Shown: positions 17,957 to 27,308, counted from the stretch's first letter. The stretch is 64,000 nucleotides of DNA from Paeniglutamicibacter kerguelensis (GCF_017876535.1 NZ_JAGIOF010000001.1:1860001-1924000), one strand, 5' to 3'. Translations and numbers: made by a program. Notes: a model not told the origin generated them from the letters alone.

Positions 17957-18472
17957 TCAGAGCGGGTGCCCCGCTTCCATGTCGCTGATCTGCGATGGCT
18001 GTAGCTGCTCGGAATCCTCCTCAACATGCATCTCGACCGGCGCAAGCACCAGTCCGAGATGATCGCCCAAGTCGGTCCGGTCCACTACCTCGGCAACCAT
18101 CCTCCGCCGACAGCCGGTCAGCACCGGGACCCCGTGCGGACCGGGCCGCCACACGCAAGCCGCGAACTTGTCGATGTCGTCGCCGGTTTTCCCGCCGAAC
18201 AATTCGGCCAGGTCCCGCTGGCCCGCGTCCACCACGTGCACGCCCACCATCCGAGCCCGGGACATCAGCTCGAAGCTGTGATTGATTTTGGAGATGCAGA
18301 CCAGGAACCGGGGCGGCTCGATGCTGCACTGGGTGGCGAATCCGACCAGGCACCCGGACCGCGATGCCGGCCCGGTTTCCGTTTCCGTTTCCGTTTCCGA
18401 GGCGACGGTGACGATGTGCAACGGGTAATCCAGGCCCTGCAGGAATCTTTCAAGGTCGGTCTTTTGTGCCAT
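17957..18472 (-). CDS. Flavin reductase domain protein
   Basis: 171 residues from ATG 18472, with AAGGGG seven bases upstream. The split-barrel flavin reductase pattern is present: PLHIVTVAS at the N-terminus, GCLVGFATQCSIEPPRFLVCISK in the FMN-binding strand and loop, and FGGKTGDDIDKF. Expected to bind FMN and reduce flavin with NAD(P)H or to act as a redox partner. Between the first strand and the SGCLVGF segment there is a run of Glu-Thr pairs coded by repeated GAAACG triplet pairs, which may vary in length by slippage. Lies 97 bases downstream of the dehydrogenase gene and may be cotranscribed. Confidence 0.85.
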   Translation of the reverse strand: MAQKTDLERFLQGLDYPLHIVTVASETETETETGPASRSGCLVGFATQCSIEPPRFLVCISKINHSFELMSRARMVGVHVVDAGQRDLAELFGGKTGDDIDKFAACVWRPGPHGVPVLTGCRRRMVAEVVDRTDLGDHLGLVLAPVEMHVEEDSEQLQPSQISDMEAGHPL

Positions 18473-18569
18473 CGGTTCCCCTTCAGAAATTCATGTCGGA
18501 CACTTTGGCGTCCGAGTAGTGGGCGGCATGGCCATGTGGCTCAACCTCACGGCGCCGAATCTTACGGAT

Positions 18570-19493
18570 TCAGGGGGTGTGTTTGCCTCCGTTGACGTTC
18601 AGGGTCTCCCCGAGGACATAGCTGGATTCGGCGGATGCGAGAAATACATAAGCAGGTGCAAGCTCGACAGGCTGCCCAGCCCGTCCCAGCGGGACATTGT
18701 GCCCGAATTTGGGAAGTGCGTCTTTGGGCTGTCCATCCGACACCTGCAGCGGCGTCCAAATCGGGCCCGGCGCGACTGCGTTCACCCGGATCCCACGTGG
18801 TGCGAGTTGGACGGCGAGTCCCTTGGTCAGGGCATTTATCGCTGCCTTGGTGGAGGCATAGTCCAGCAGCGTCGGCGAGGGATCGTAGGCTTGGACGGAC
18901 GTCGTATTGATAATGCTCGCTCCGTCGGGAAAATGCTTCAACGCGGCCCTGGAGAGGGTGAACATGGCCAGGACATTGACCTGGAAGGTCTTCATGATCT
19001 GCTCATCATCCAGGTCTTCCAAGCGTTCGACGGCGATTTGCTTCCCGGCGTTGTTGACCAGGATGTCCAGTCCTCCCAGCGCTTGCGCTGCCTCGTCGAC
19101 CAAGGTGTTGAGGTAATTCTCGTCGAGCAGGTCGCCGGGGAACCCTACGCCCAACCGGCCTTCCTCCTGCACCAGGGAAAGAATCCGGCCCGCGTCTTGC
19201 TCCTCCGCGGGTAGGTAGGCGATCGCGACGTCGGCGCCTTCCCGGGCGAACGCGATGGCGACCGCGGCGCCGATGCCCGAATCGCCGCCGGTAATGAGCG
19301 CTTTGCGCCCCTTCAGCCGTCCGGTGCCCTTGTATGTTTTTTCCCCGTGATCCGCCAGAGGCTCAAGCAATGCGTCAAGACCGGGCTCAGGTTGGTCCTG
19401 TTTTGGTGGGGAGATCCGGGGATGGCGCTTCACCGGATTATCCACAGCGAGCTGGTTCTTACCATTCATAAGCTTGGGTTTGCGGTCAGTCAT
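18570..19493 (-). CDS. Short-chain dehydrogenase/reductase, YghA type
   Basis: 307 residues from ATG 19493, with GGAG before it. The roughly 60-residue N-terminal extension ([20 protein letters not shown]) followed by [18 protein letters not shown] is the layout of the extended SDR group that includes E. coli YghA. Seen motifs: TGGDSGIG (dinucleotide binding), NNAG, and the Ser and YASTK of the active site, then [15 protein letters not shown]-terminus [16 protein letters not shown]-dependent oxidoreductase of unknown substrate, often stress-induced. Probably upstream gene of a pair with the flavin reductase. Confidence 0.93.
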   Translation of the reverse strand: MTDRKPKLMNGKNQLAVDNPVKRHPRISPPKQDQPEPGLDALLEPLADHGEKTYKGTGRLKGRKALITGGDSGIGAAVAIAFAREGADVAIAYLPAEEQDAGRILSLVQEEGRLGVGFPGDLLDENYLNTLVDEAAQALGGLDILVNNAGKQIAVERLEDLDDEQIMKTFQVNVLAMFTLSRAALKHFPDGASIINTTSVQAYDPSPTLLDYASTKAAINALTKGLAVQLAPRGIRVNAVAPGPIWTPLQVSDGQPKDALPKFGHNVPLGRAGQPVELAPAYVFLASAESSYVLGETLNVNGGKHTP

Positions 19494-20024
19494 GAAGTTC
19501 TCCAAGGGCATTGGCAAGCGACTGGGTGTGATACCCACGGTAGGACATCAGGAAATGCCAATCAATGCGTACGTTGGATTGGCGGCATTCCGGTTCCGGG
19601 CTTTACCGTCCCACCGGCGCGTATGGTTCCGATGCACGCACGGGTTCAGCATGGGTGGGCCCGCCGGTTCTCCGTATCCGCTGAAAGGGCAGTGCGCGGA
19701 GGAAGGATGCATCCGAACCTGGTACCTGACACGGCCTCCATGGGTGCTGTGTGCCCGGACCCCGTTGGCTGCCGGGGAGCCAACGGGCAGGCCAATGCAG
19801 TTGCATCGGCCTGCCAAATTGATGGCTACAACAGTTACCCGTCAGGCGGCTGTTCTTTTCCTCCCGACGATGACGCCAAATATTCCGGCCATCCCAGCCT
19901 CCCCCTGCCTGTCGAGTCCTCATGAAGAGGGCGTATGGTGCCTCGCGTGAATGGTATCTGTCCACCGATTTGGTGTCCGGGGCATCATGACCGCGCAGTG
20001 CCGGCCAGCGCCGCTTGAGTCGGT
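19494..20024. other. Spacer, no supported gene
   Basis: Several overlapping frames exist but none has family features or a ribosome site. It should contain the promoter for the dehydrogenase gene. Confidence 0.4.
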
Positions 20025-20567
20025 TCAGGGGGAAGTACGCCCGTCCGGGTTTTCACTTCCGTCTTCTGCTTTGCGGGGCTGCTCCGATTGGCTGGGATCG
20101 AGGGTTTGATCTTCCTGTGCGGCGGGTGAATCAGCAACACGGCGTCCGCTGGTCTCGGTCTTCGGATCCAGCGATTCGGCCTCTCTGGCTTGCTCCTGAG
20201 CTCGTGCTCGGGACGATTCAGCCTCTCTGGTTTGCTCCTGGGCCTGTGATCGGGCCGATTCAGCCTTTTCGGCTTGCTCCTGGGCCTGTGATCGGGCCGC
20301 TTCGGCCTTTTCGGCTTGGTTGCGGGCCTCTTCACGGAGGCGCTCGGCGTCAACGTCTGCCTGCTGCGCCGCAGCGGCCGAACGCGCAGCTTTGGCTTCA
20401 CGTTCCTTGGCTTTGAGCTCGTCGGCGGCCGCCGCCTGGCGGAGATTCTCCGCCTGCTCATGCTCCTTGGCTTGCTTCCGCCGTCGGCCCAAGAAAAGCA
20501 CCAGACCAAGCACCAGAAGAACGGCGACGATGATTACGATGATCCATGTTAACTGGCCGGAATCCAT
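20025..20567 (-). CDS. Membrane-anchored coiled-coil protein with tandem 14-residue repeats
   Basis: 180 residues from ATG 20567, with AGAGG before it. MDSGQLTW is followed by one transmembrane helix (IIVIIVAVLLVLGLVLFLG, residues about 9-27) and RRR, so the C-terminal part is cytoplasmic. From residue 30 to about 130 the chain is an Ala/Glu/Gln/Arg coiled coil; within it, at nucleotides about 20170-20320, a 14-residue unit (EKAESARSQAQEQA) is repeated three and a half times with few changes. The tail is disordered and acidic. Possibly an envelope scaffold; function unknown. Confidence 0.7.
   Translation of the reverse strand: MDSGQLTWIIVIIVAVLLVLGLVLFLGRRRKQAKEHEQAENLRQAAAADELKAKEREAKAARSAAAAQQADVDAERLREEARNQAEKAEAARSQAQEQAEKAESARSQAQEQTREAESSRARAQEQAREAESLDPKTETSGRRVADSPAAQEDQTLDPSQSEQPRKAEDGSENPDGRTSP
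20170..20320 (-). repeat. Tandem 42-bp repeat inside the coiled-coil gene
   Basis: Three and a half units of 42 bases keep the reading frame and code for the 14-residue unit E-K/A-E-x-A-R-S-Q-A-Q-E-Q. Copies two and three are nearly identical in DNA, which suggests recent expansion. Confidence 0.75.
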
Positions 20568-20829
20568 GTTTGTCGACCTCTTTCGATGGGAACAACGAGC
20601 ATAGAAACAGTAAAGCGCAAAACCCGGACTGTTACTACGGATACTACGGAAGCGCCATGACCGTTCGCCACTGAGGGGATTTCCGTTCATGGTCGATGGA
20701 CCACTCGCACGCATGCGCTGGTTCTATGTCTTGGCCCATGGCCATCCCGTGCTGTTGTTGACCTCGTGGCTGCTCAGGCTTCAACGGAGAATTCGCAGGA
20801 GCCCGGTCACCGGCGGATCGCCCCCCCGC

Positions 20830-21321
20830 TCAGCGATTCCCGCTCTGGGCAGCCGCCGGGACCACCAGCACGGGTAGATGCAGGTGCGTCGCCAGACGGG
20901 AAACAACGGCTCCGTTCAGGAATTCGGCAAGGTGCGCCCCGAAATGCGGTTCCCGGGTCCCCACCACAAACATGGAACCCGCGGCCTCATCCGCCAGGCG
21001 GATCAGTGCCACCCAAGGTTCCCCGCCCACGATGCGCAAGATCCACGTCGCCGAACTGTCAACCATCAGGTCCCCGATGGCGGTGAAGATCCCGGCTGCG
21101 TCGGCACTCATGTCCACTTCGATCTCCATCGGGGGAACCGGCAGATCGGTCATTCTGACCGTGAGGTTCCATGCCGCCAGGTGGCTTTTGGGCTCCACAA
21201 AAACAAATATTATTGTCCGGCCCAGCTGTTCGGCCAGGAAGGCGGCCTGGGAAACGACGTCCGGATGTTGCCGGGGGATGACTCCGACGATCAACGGCCC
21301 CTTGTGGTTATCCCTGTTCAA
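20830..21321 (-). CDS. Universal stress protein-like protein (diverged)
   Basis: 163 residues, starting at TTG 21321 because no ATG or GTG fits the first strand (GPLIVGVIPRQHPDVVSQAAFLAE). The alternating beta/alpha pattern, the strand MFVVGTRE and the C-terminal HLHLPVLVVPA are those of the USP fold, but the Walker-like GxxGxxxxxxxxxG(S/T) loop of ATP-binding members is degenerate (GTREPHFGAHLAEFLNGAVV). It is therefore likely a non-ATP-binding USP. Stands alone. Confidence 0.72.
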   Translation of the reverse strand: MNRDNHKGPLIVGVIPRQHPDVVSQAAFLAEQLGRTIIFVFVEPKSHLAAWNLTVRMTDLPVPPMEIEVDMSADAAGIFTAIGDLMVDSSATWILRIVGGEPWVALIRLADEAAGSMFVVGTREPHFGAHLAEFLNGAVVSRLATHLHLPVLVVPAAAQSGNR

Positions 21322-21852
21322 GGGCAGGGTTCCCCCCTTCCTCCGCCGAACGGCACCATGCCGTTTGTGTTTCAGGATGGTGGAGAAAACAAGCCGATGG
21401 AAGTACCCAGCCTCGCCTGCACCATGGACAAGACCACATGGAGGGTTTCGTCCCCTTCTATTCCGCCGGGTTGCCGGGGCTCAAGCTTCGCTCTCTTAAC
21501 ACCACGCGAAGCCGAAGGACCACTGGTGAAAGACGGGGCAGTGTGTGGCCGTTGCCGTTGCAGGTACATCACGTCCAATCGGAGGGACGGAGGGAACGAG
21601 GTGTTGGGAAAATCGCATTGCCAACACAAATCTCCTGTTCGCGAAATTACGCCAACCCGCGGGCTTCCCTTGGGCGAGGATGATCAGCCGTACGCTGGCG
21701 GAATCAGTGGCAGGATCTGCATGCGGTGTAGCTGCGTTCAGTTTAGTCTGAGCGAAGCAAGGCAAATATGCGCGGCACGTGCCCAGTCTTGTATTGGGGA
21801 TTTGATAAGCCGATGATGAGAAGTACCAACGAAGAGAACGGAAGTACATCAC
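21322..21852. other. Spacer before membrane peptide
   Basis: No supported gene. The last 60 bases resemble sequence before 1750 and belong to the duplicated block shared with the 1.4-1.9 kb remnant. Confidence 0.45.
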
Positions 21853-21936
21853 ATGCGTGGAAGCGGCCTTGTATGGACAATCGTGGGCGTTCTTTTGGTC
21901 ATTGCCCTAGTGATCTGGATCGTTTCAGCGATCTAG
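21853..21936 (+). CDS. 27-residue single-pass membrane peptide
   Basis: ATG 21853 follows GGAAG at about ten bases and opens MRGSGLVWTIVGVLLVIAL, ending VIWIVSAI-stop. It is one hydrophobic helix with a positive N-terminus. A second copy of gene and flanks at 1756-1836 has lost its ATG, which supports this copy as the real gene. Family unknown to me. Confidence 0.6.
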   Translation: MRGSGLVWTIVGVLLVIALVIWIVSAI

Positions 21937-22094
21937 GACTTTTCCCTAAATAATTGCGAAGAAGCCCGCCCGAGGTTGGAGGGGCTACTTTAAGAATGCC
22001 TTGTCACACAAGGAACGCTTGCATGCCAAGGCATACTGTCCATGATCGGAATCGATTACGGCTTTCATTTTCTAAGTCCCGGCACTCATTTCCC

Positions 22095-22340
22095 GAGGTC
22101 GGGGCGACCCCGACCTCGAGCATCTCCAGGTCGTCGGTGGCGGGCCCCTCTAGGACCTTTCCATCGACCGTGAAGCATGAGCCGTGCAGGGGGCAGTCCA
22201 AGATTTTTCGGCGTCGTTCCAGGACAGTATGCCGCCGAGGTGCGTGCAGACACCGGAGACCCGGCAGGTCCGGCCCCCAGTGTGGAGACGGCGACGGGGT
22301 TCAGGCCGCGACGCAGCATCCGACCTTCGCATTCGTCCGG
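22095..22340 (-). pseudogene. Frameshifted fragment of a Rieske 2Fe-2S domain protein
   Basis: In minus-strand reading, VSGVCTHLGGILSWNDAEKSW (box 1, Cys-Thr-His) is followed after a one-base loss near 22199 by DCPLHGSCFTVDGKVLEGPA (box 2, Cys-Pro-Leu-His). These are the two cluster-binding boxes of a Rieske domain. The preceding RRGLNPVAVS lies in a third frame. Such a domain forms the C-terminus of FAD-dependent oxidoreductases in related bacteria; the FAD part is not present here. A perfect 11-bp hairpin (22094-22118) overlaps the end and may be the old terminator. Confidence 0.75.
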
Positions 22341-22345
22341 GAGGT

Positions 22346-23153
22346 CCTGCCCTGCCCGTGGGTACGACGTCGGCAGCTGGCCCGAGGGCCCGTGTTCCTC
22401 TCTCGAGGAAACAGAGTGTTTCGGCTGGATCCGGCGAAACGATTCGCCAACGAAAATTCCACACAACGCATCTTCCGTGTATCTGCGCTTGATACTTCAA
22501 GACGTTCGTCAATCTTGTGTCGTCAACTTTCACGCTACGGAAGGCACATTGACGTGTCTAGGTCTGGACATGGCTGAAAGGTTTCCCGGCTACGGCGGTG
22601 TCGGCTATTCTCAATGGCCTTGAATTTCGAAATCTGCCGGCGTCTCCACTGGTTTAAGGATCCACGCCTTGAACAGAGGCCCGTTCACGGCCGAACTGAG
22701 TCTGCACTCTTGAATCACGCCACGTGAACGGGCCACAAACAATTGCATAAAACAGGATGGACAAAGGGAATGCTTCAGCCGTCCTCCGAGGGAGCCAGAT
22801 CCACCCTCACTTGTTTCTATACAGGAAGTCGGTTCCTGTTTCCTTGGTGCCGGGATCGACTCCCACATGTGAAGTGTGCAAAACTGACGAATATCTGGTT
22901 ACTGAAAAACGCTCCCATCCGGCCTTCGGGACGTCGGGGCCCATTGCATGGGACGTCGACTAATGATGTGGAAATCGCGAGAACCAATTCGAATTCCAGA
23001 CACCCGGTCGCGGCACAAACCAGCACAAACCCTAAGGAACCCGCTCGGGACACATCCGAAGCCCCGGGTGGCGCACTTGTCAAACACGTTGGAACGGTCT
23101 TGAATGGCCGCTGACGAAGCTCGAGGACGACCCGCACGGATCAAGGAGAGAAC
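22346..23153. other. Spacer, no supported gene
   Basis: About 800 bases with short frames only. Nothing I recognise; the promoter of the proline-rich gene is expected at the right end. Confidence 0.4.
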
Positions 23154-23420
23154 ATGTCAATCCATGAGAAGCCACGCACGTCGAACCACCACGCGGGCGG
23201 CGTTGCTACGAATCCCCCGGCGCATGAGCCGGTCCCCGAACCGCCGCCGGCACCGAGCCCACTGCCCGAGCCAGGCTATCCGCAGCCGCCCTCGCGGCCA
23301 GGGACGGAGCCCGATCCCTACCCGAACCCCGATCCGGACCCGTTTCCGTCGCCCAACCCAGTGCCCGGGCCTGACCCGATGCCGAATCCGGACCCGACCA
23401 CCAGGCCGCAGTACAACTAA
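23154..23420 (+). CDS. Small proline/aspartate-rich protein
   Basis: 88 residues from ATG 23154, with AAGGAGAG before it. After a short polar N-terminus (MSIHEKPRTSNHHAGG), the protein is made of Pro-rich runs (EPVPEPPPAPSPLPEPG) and Pro-Asp/Pro-Asn pairs (PDPYPNPDPDPFP, PDPMPNPDP). It is likely fully disordered and cytoplasmic. A 41-base identical fragment of it sits at 1483-1523, and a diverged relative is at 9466. Function unknown. Confidence 0.65.
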   Translation: MSIHEKPRTSNHHAGGVATNPPAHEPVPEPPPAPSPLPEPGYPQPPSRPGTEPDPYPNPDPDPFPSPNPVPGPDPMPNPDPTTRPQYN

Positions 23421-24223
23421 CCGGCGCCAGGTTCCGCCCAGACAGGGCTGCCTCGGTTTCCGGTTCGGTCAAATCCACGGTATTGATGCGCCCCCAATGC
23501 CGTGAGCAGGCATGTGGCTCGCGAGATATTCCAATTGTTCGACTGCCCCGCCTAGACGCGGATCAGGACGGGGTCGGGAGAGCCCGGCTTATCCGGGATG
23601 AACCCCTCGGCGATGTCGGCTCACGGTCCGCACTTCTTGGCAACGGCTACGCTCCTGGTTGCGCGGGGCCGCTCACTGAGACCCACGTCTTCCCTGAGCT
23701 GAGGGCGCCGGGTGGCTGAATCGTGCGCTGCGATCCCGGCGATGTTTCCTGCATCGTGCAGGCTGACGAACCATTGCTCGTCCTCGGTCGTGGCTTCCAT
23801 GAGGGCCAGGGTTTTGAAGGGAGCATGTCGCACTCACGCCTGATGGACATTCCACTTCGCGTGTCGTTGACGATGTCGCTAGCGGACGGCGTTTCACGCG
23901 TCGACATGATGTTCGCTCGTAGGGATGGTGCTGTCGAGTTCGGCGGGTGTTGCAGGGCTGAGGACGGCGGACTTCAGCCAGTGAACCCGGTGCGGTATCG
24001 GCGATCACGTACTCTATGCCCTCGGTAACCAACCTCACGTGCTGGCGCTGCACCCAGGTGCCGTGTTCGAGCAGTCGAACGTGAGCCGGAAGCTGTCCGA
24101 TGGCCCATCGTCTGTGGAACGGTGTGTCTCAAGAGCCCCGGTGCCTGGGGATGCGACATTTAGCGTTGGAAACCACAGCTATGACCACTGAAATGGTGGG
24201 GCTGCATCTGGTCCGCGCCATAC
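23421..24223. other. Spacer with decayed minus-strand reading frames
   Basis: Two minus-strand stretches look protein-like but are in different frames: QRQHVRLVTEGIEYVIADT near 24000-24060 and LALMEATTEDEQWFVSLHDA near 23740-23830. They may be pieces of decayed genes. No family can be named. Confidence 0.35.
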
Positions 24224-24535
24224 CTACTCGTTTGTTGGGGTCGAGGGCGCGATCAGGGCGACTTGCCGCGAATTGTGCTGAGGGGGGTCTTCGCTTTGCC
24301 AGTCCATGTCCAGCTGCGGCGGGTCGGCCTGCCAACCGTCAGCCAGCTCGATATGGTCGAGCGCTATGAATTCCCCGTCGTAGAGGGTGTCGGCCGTAAA
24401 CTCCCAGCCCGAATCCCCGCCGACGGTTGCCAAACCGATGGTGCGCAAAACTACATCATGGACTGCGGCTCCGGTGCGGTTGGTGACATGGGCCGTGCCA
24501 CTGTCTATCCAATCAAGTTCAAGGTGCTGTGTCAT
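24224..24535 (-). CDS. Hypothetical protein
   Basis: 103 residues from ATG 24535. The sequence begins MTQHLELDWIDSGTAHVTNR and contains AAVHDVVLRTIGLATVGGD and EFIALDHIELADGW, which reads as a compact beta-rich domain. The ribosome site is poor. I do not know the family. It lies 317 bases downstream of the BrkB gene on the same strand and could share its transcript. Confidence 0.5.
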   Translation of the reverse strand: MTQHLELDWIDSGTAHVTNRTGAAVHDVVLRTIGLATVGGDSGWEFTADTLYDGEFIALDHIELADGWQADPPQLDMDWQSEDPPQHNSRQVALIAPSTPTNE

Positions 24536-24852
24536 GGCACCAGAGTAATGCCGCCATGTCGTGGAGGTCAGTACCTGAGCCGAACCAAGTTGCGGGCTTG
24601 GGCCTAGGCACGGCCGGGACCGTGTCCGTTGGCCGCAACGAGCACTGAGGACCCCATGCAGGGCACCGGATGGAAGGCCGGTCCGACGTGGTGCGGAGCC
24701 GGTCGCGAAGGCCGATCCCCCGCGTGACTCGGATACAGGCAGCGGGGACCGGCCCTTCGCCACGACAATCCCTGGCCGCCATCTCCTGGACTTGGCGCGC
24801 AGGCCTGCGCCGGTGAGACGGGCAGGTCCTCCGTGCTGCCGCCGATGCTCCC

Positions 24853-25968
24853 TTAAGTGGTGTCGGTGTCATCTCGGCCCGGGTCGCTGGCTTCCGCCTC
24901 GAGGCGCAGGTCCCTGCCGTCTCGAATGTCTTTGTCCGCCTGCTTCTGCAGCTTGTCGCTGGCCTTGGTGTCCCGAGGTGGCAACTGCAATGATTCCTCG
25001 GCCTTGATGCCGCCTTGCAGTTCGCGCCCGCGTTCCACTTCGGCATCGAAGACCGCACCGAAAAGCAGTGACAGGTTCGCAATCCAGAGCCACAGCAGCA
25101 ACACGATGACCCCGCCGATGGCACCGTAGGTCTTGTTGTAGTTGCCGAAATTCGAGACGTAGAAGAAGAATCCCAGGGTGGCGATCGCCATGATGACCAA
25201 GGCAATGACGGAGCCCGGACTCAGCCAGCGGAACTTGGGCTGCTTGACGTTCGGTGTTCCGTAGTAGAGCACGGCAATAAGTACGACGGCGAAAACAACC
25301 AGCACCGGCCATTTGGCAATGTTCCAGACCGTGACCGCCGTTTCACCCAGGCCGACGACGTCGCCGATGGTTTGAGCCAGTGGCCCCGAGACCACAAGCA
25401 TGACGGCCATGACGACGACCATGAGCAGCAGGACCAAGGTGACAAGCAGCATCAACGGCTTCAGCTTGTAGAAGGGGCGCCCCTCCTGCACATCGTAGAT
25501 CTGGTTGACTGCGCGCCCGAATGCCCCGACATAGCCCGAGGCGCTCCAGAGAGCACCCAGCAGACCGGCAACAAACGCGAATCCCGCCGAGGGAGCGTTG
25601 GTCAACTGCCCGATGGGCTGGCGCATCGTGTCCGCCACCTCCGGGCTCGCTATGCCCTCAATCACCTGCATCATTGTTTGCGTCGTGGACTGAGCCTGTC
25701 CCACGAGACCGAGCAGCGAAACCAGCGCCAAGAGGGCAGGGAACAGTGAAAGCATCGAGAAGTAGGTCAACGCAGCGGCCAGGTCGGTGCATTTCTCGCG
25801 GGAGAATTCCCGGAGGGACCGCCTGAAGATGTACTTCCACGACTCGCCGTGCAACTGACTCGGCGAGTCTGGTTTCCGTTTGTCATCGGGTGCCGGCGCT
25901 GAGGTCGCCTTCGCGGCGGTATCGGCGGTCGTTCCGCTTTTGCCGGTGGCTTCGTTTCGCCTGGACAT
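24853..25968 (-). CDS. YihY/BrkB-family inner membrane protein
   Basis: 371 residues from ATG 25968, with GGGGTG before it. After a polar Ala/Thr/Asp N-terminus the family core starts at about residue 60: SLREFSREKCTDLAAALTYF, the signature amphipathic segment, followed by six transmembrane helices (FPALLALVSLLGLVG, FAFVAGLLGALWSASGYVGA, LMLLVTLVLLLMVVVMAVML and so on). The conserved NQIYDVQEGRPF lies between helices 2 and 3. The C-terminal 60 residues are charged and cytoplasmic. A putative transporter or envelope protein of unproven function; earlier called ribonuclease BN in error. Confidence 0.93.
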   Translation of the reverse strand: MSRRNEATGKSGTTADTAAKATSAPAPDDKRKPDSPSQLHGESWKYIFRRSLREFSREKCTDLAAALTYFSMLSLFPALLALVSLLGLVGQAQSTTQTMMQVIEGIASPEVADTMRQPIGQLTNAPSAGFAFVAGLLGALWSASGYVGAFGRAVNQIYDVQEGRPFYKLKPLMLLVTLVLLLMVVVMAVMLVVSGPLAQTIGDVVGLGETAVTVWNIAKWPVLVVFAVVLIAVLYYGTPNVKQPKFRWLSPGSVIALVIMAIATLGFFFYVSNFGNYNKTYGAIGGVIVLLLWLWIANLSLLFGAVFDAEVERGRELQGGIKAEESLQLPPRDTKASDKLQKQADKDIRDGRDLRLEAEASDPGRDDTDTT

Positions 25969-26139
25969 ACAACACCCCAACAATCGGTGGTCTTCCGTGG
26001 ACGTCTTTCCGCTCATCCCAAAGTCAAGCATGCCCGAAGGTGCGCGGCAAGGATCCGCGGCGCTGTTGGTGCCGATACCATTGCACCTTCATTCCCGCCT
26101 CGAAGCCCGCCCTGTCGGTGGCACCACGACGTGGGCCGC

Positions 26140-26442
26140 GCCTGCAGGACCAGTTCGTGGAGTGAGGAGTACGGAATCCAGCGTCACGGTGTCTGGGTCG
26201 TTGATGCGATGAAGGTGGTCGGGGTGAAGGATTACCCCGGAGGCACCCGGCTCTACCTGAGGGCCGATCCGCTGGATCCGGAGTTGACGGCCTTGTTGTT
26301 CGACGCGGAGGGGCATCGGGTGGCGGCGTTCCCCCCCCCAACGCCCCCGAGAAACCAAGTCGCCTCCCCTGACGCCCGGCACCGTGCCCAGTGCGAAAAT
26401 CGCATCAAGACGCTGAAGAATGGAGGTCTTGAGGAATTGTGA
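26140..26442 (+). pseudogene. IS1380-family transposase C-terminal remnant
   Basis: The frame carries WVVDAMKVVGVKDYPGGTRL, then YLRADPLDPELTALLFDAEG and DARHRAQCENRIKTLKNGGL, which follow the order of the C-terminal part of IS1380 transposases (the RHR/ARxEDRIRxxKDTGL region). A run of nine C at about 26330-26338 sits at a point where the alignment becomes ragged. No start, no N-terminal DDE part and no IS ends are visible. Confidence 0.6.
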
Positions 26443-26659
26443 AGTGCCGCGGATGCGGGGCGGTGTGATGGACCCGACGAAGCCGCGCTTGCACATTAGG
26501 AGGAGGCCGGTGGCTTCGAGAAATGTTTCCGAGCTGGCAGCGAGAAACAGCGTGCGGCATCTCGTTCCGTTTCTTCGTCCCGCTCGAGCCTGGCAGCACT
26601 GCTGGGCTTATTCGCGATATTCATGCTGGCATCCCGATCCGGAAGTGCTCCTCCCACCC

Positions 26660-26840
26660 TTGGACCGATTTCACCTTGCCGACCTACGCCGCGGCATTCT
26701 TGGGAGCGGCGACCATACAGCCCCGCTTTTTCAATGGGTGGTTCACCATCGGAGCATTCCTGGTAGTGGTGGGCGGCAACTGACTGACGCTCAGGGGTTC
26801 ACCAACCCGGGTGGCCAACGTTTCAGTGGGGCGGATCTGC
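26660..26840 (+). pseudogene. RbsC-type sugar ABC permease C-terminal fragment with in-frame stop
   Basis: TLPTYAAAFLGAATIQPRFF followed by NGWFTIGAFLVVVGGN, a TGA, and then LTLRGSPTRVANVSVG in the same frame matches the conserved C-terminal membrane region of ribose-type permeases (LPAFAAAFLGAT...FNxxGTxxAxxLLxxGxxGL). Only about 60 codons remain, with no partner ATPase or binding protein. Confidence 0.5.
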
Positions 26841-26990
26841 TCGAAGCGGGTCCACGGCATCCAGGGTGCGGGGGTCGTCGGAAGAGCCCTCGGTCACGGG
26901 CTGGCTATCCCGTCCGTCGAAGGGTTCGTTCGCGGTTTCGTCGTCGTGCCCCGGTTCAAACTCGGGGTTGTTCGTAGGCATCCGAACCTC

Positions 26991-27308
26991 CTAGCGGCAT
27001 GGGTACCCGCTATGAATTTCATAGGGATTGAACCAGTTCGCCTTGCGCTGTTTGGAGTAACTGGTCAGGCCGATTTCCTTCACCCACGCCTTCAGCTCAG
27101 GCACGGTACAGTCCTCATAATCACCGGATTCGCCGCCTCGTTTTCCCACGGCCTTGCGGTCGACACGGGCAGCTGCATTGGCGATGCGGGCCGATTTTTG
27201 CTTCGAGTTCCCCTCGTCCCTCATCGTCTCGTAGGGTTCTTCGTCCTTGATCTGCGGTTTCGTGTTTCGGAATGCGTGGTCCTCCGTTCGGTGGCGGGAT
27301 CGATCCAC
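26991..27308 (-). pseudogene. DUF7218 (Rho-N-like) small protein, decaying
   Basis: The core IKDEEPYETMRDEGNSKQKS, then ARIANAAARVDRKAVGKRGG and YEDCTVPELKAWVKEIGL is that of the DUF7218/Rho-N-like family of small actinobacterial proteins. Both ends look damaged. The expected start (after an intact GGAGGACCACGC) reads ATTCCGAAA instead of ATGCCGAA. Near the C-terminus, restoring one G would give KAELVQSL-stop, which is the usual ending. The open frame survives through a GTG at 27308, so some product is possible. Confidence 0.5.

Noticed and set aside
19600..19630. GGGCTTTACCGTCCC as a fourth DosR-like box
   Set aside because: Spacing between the G and C triplets is one base too long and it does not match the other three sites in the centre.
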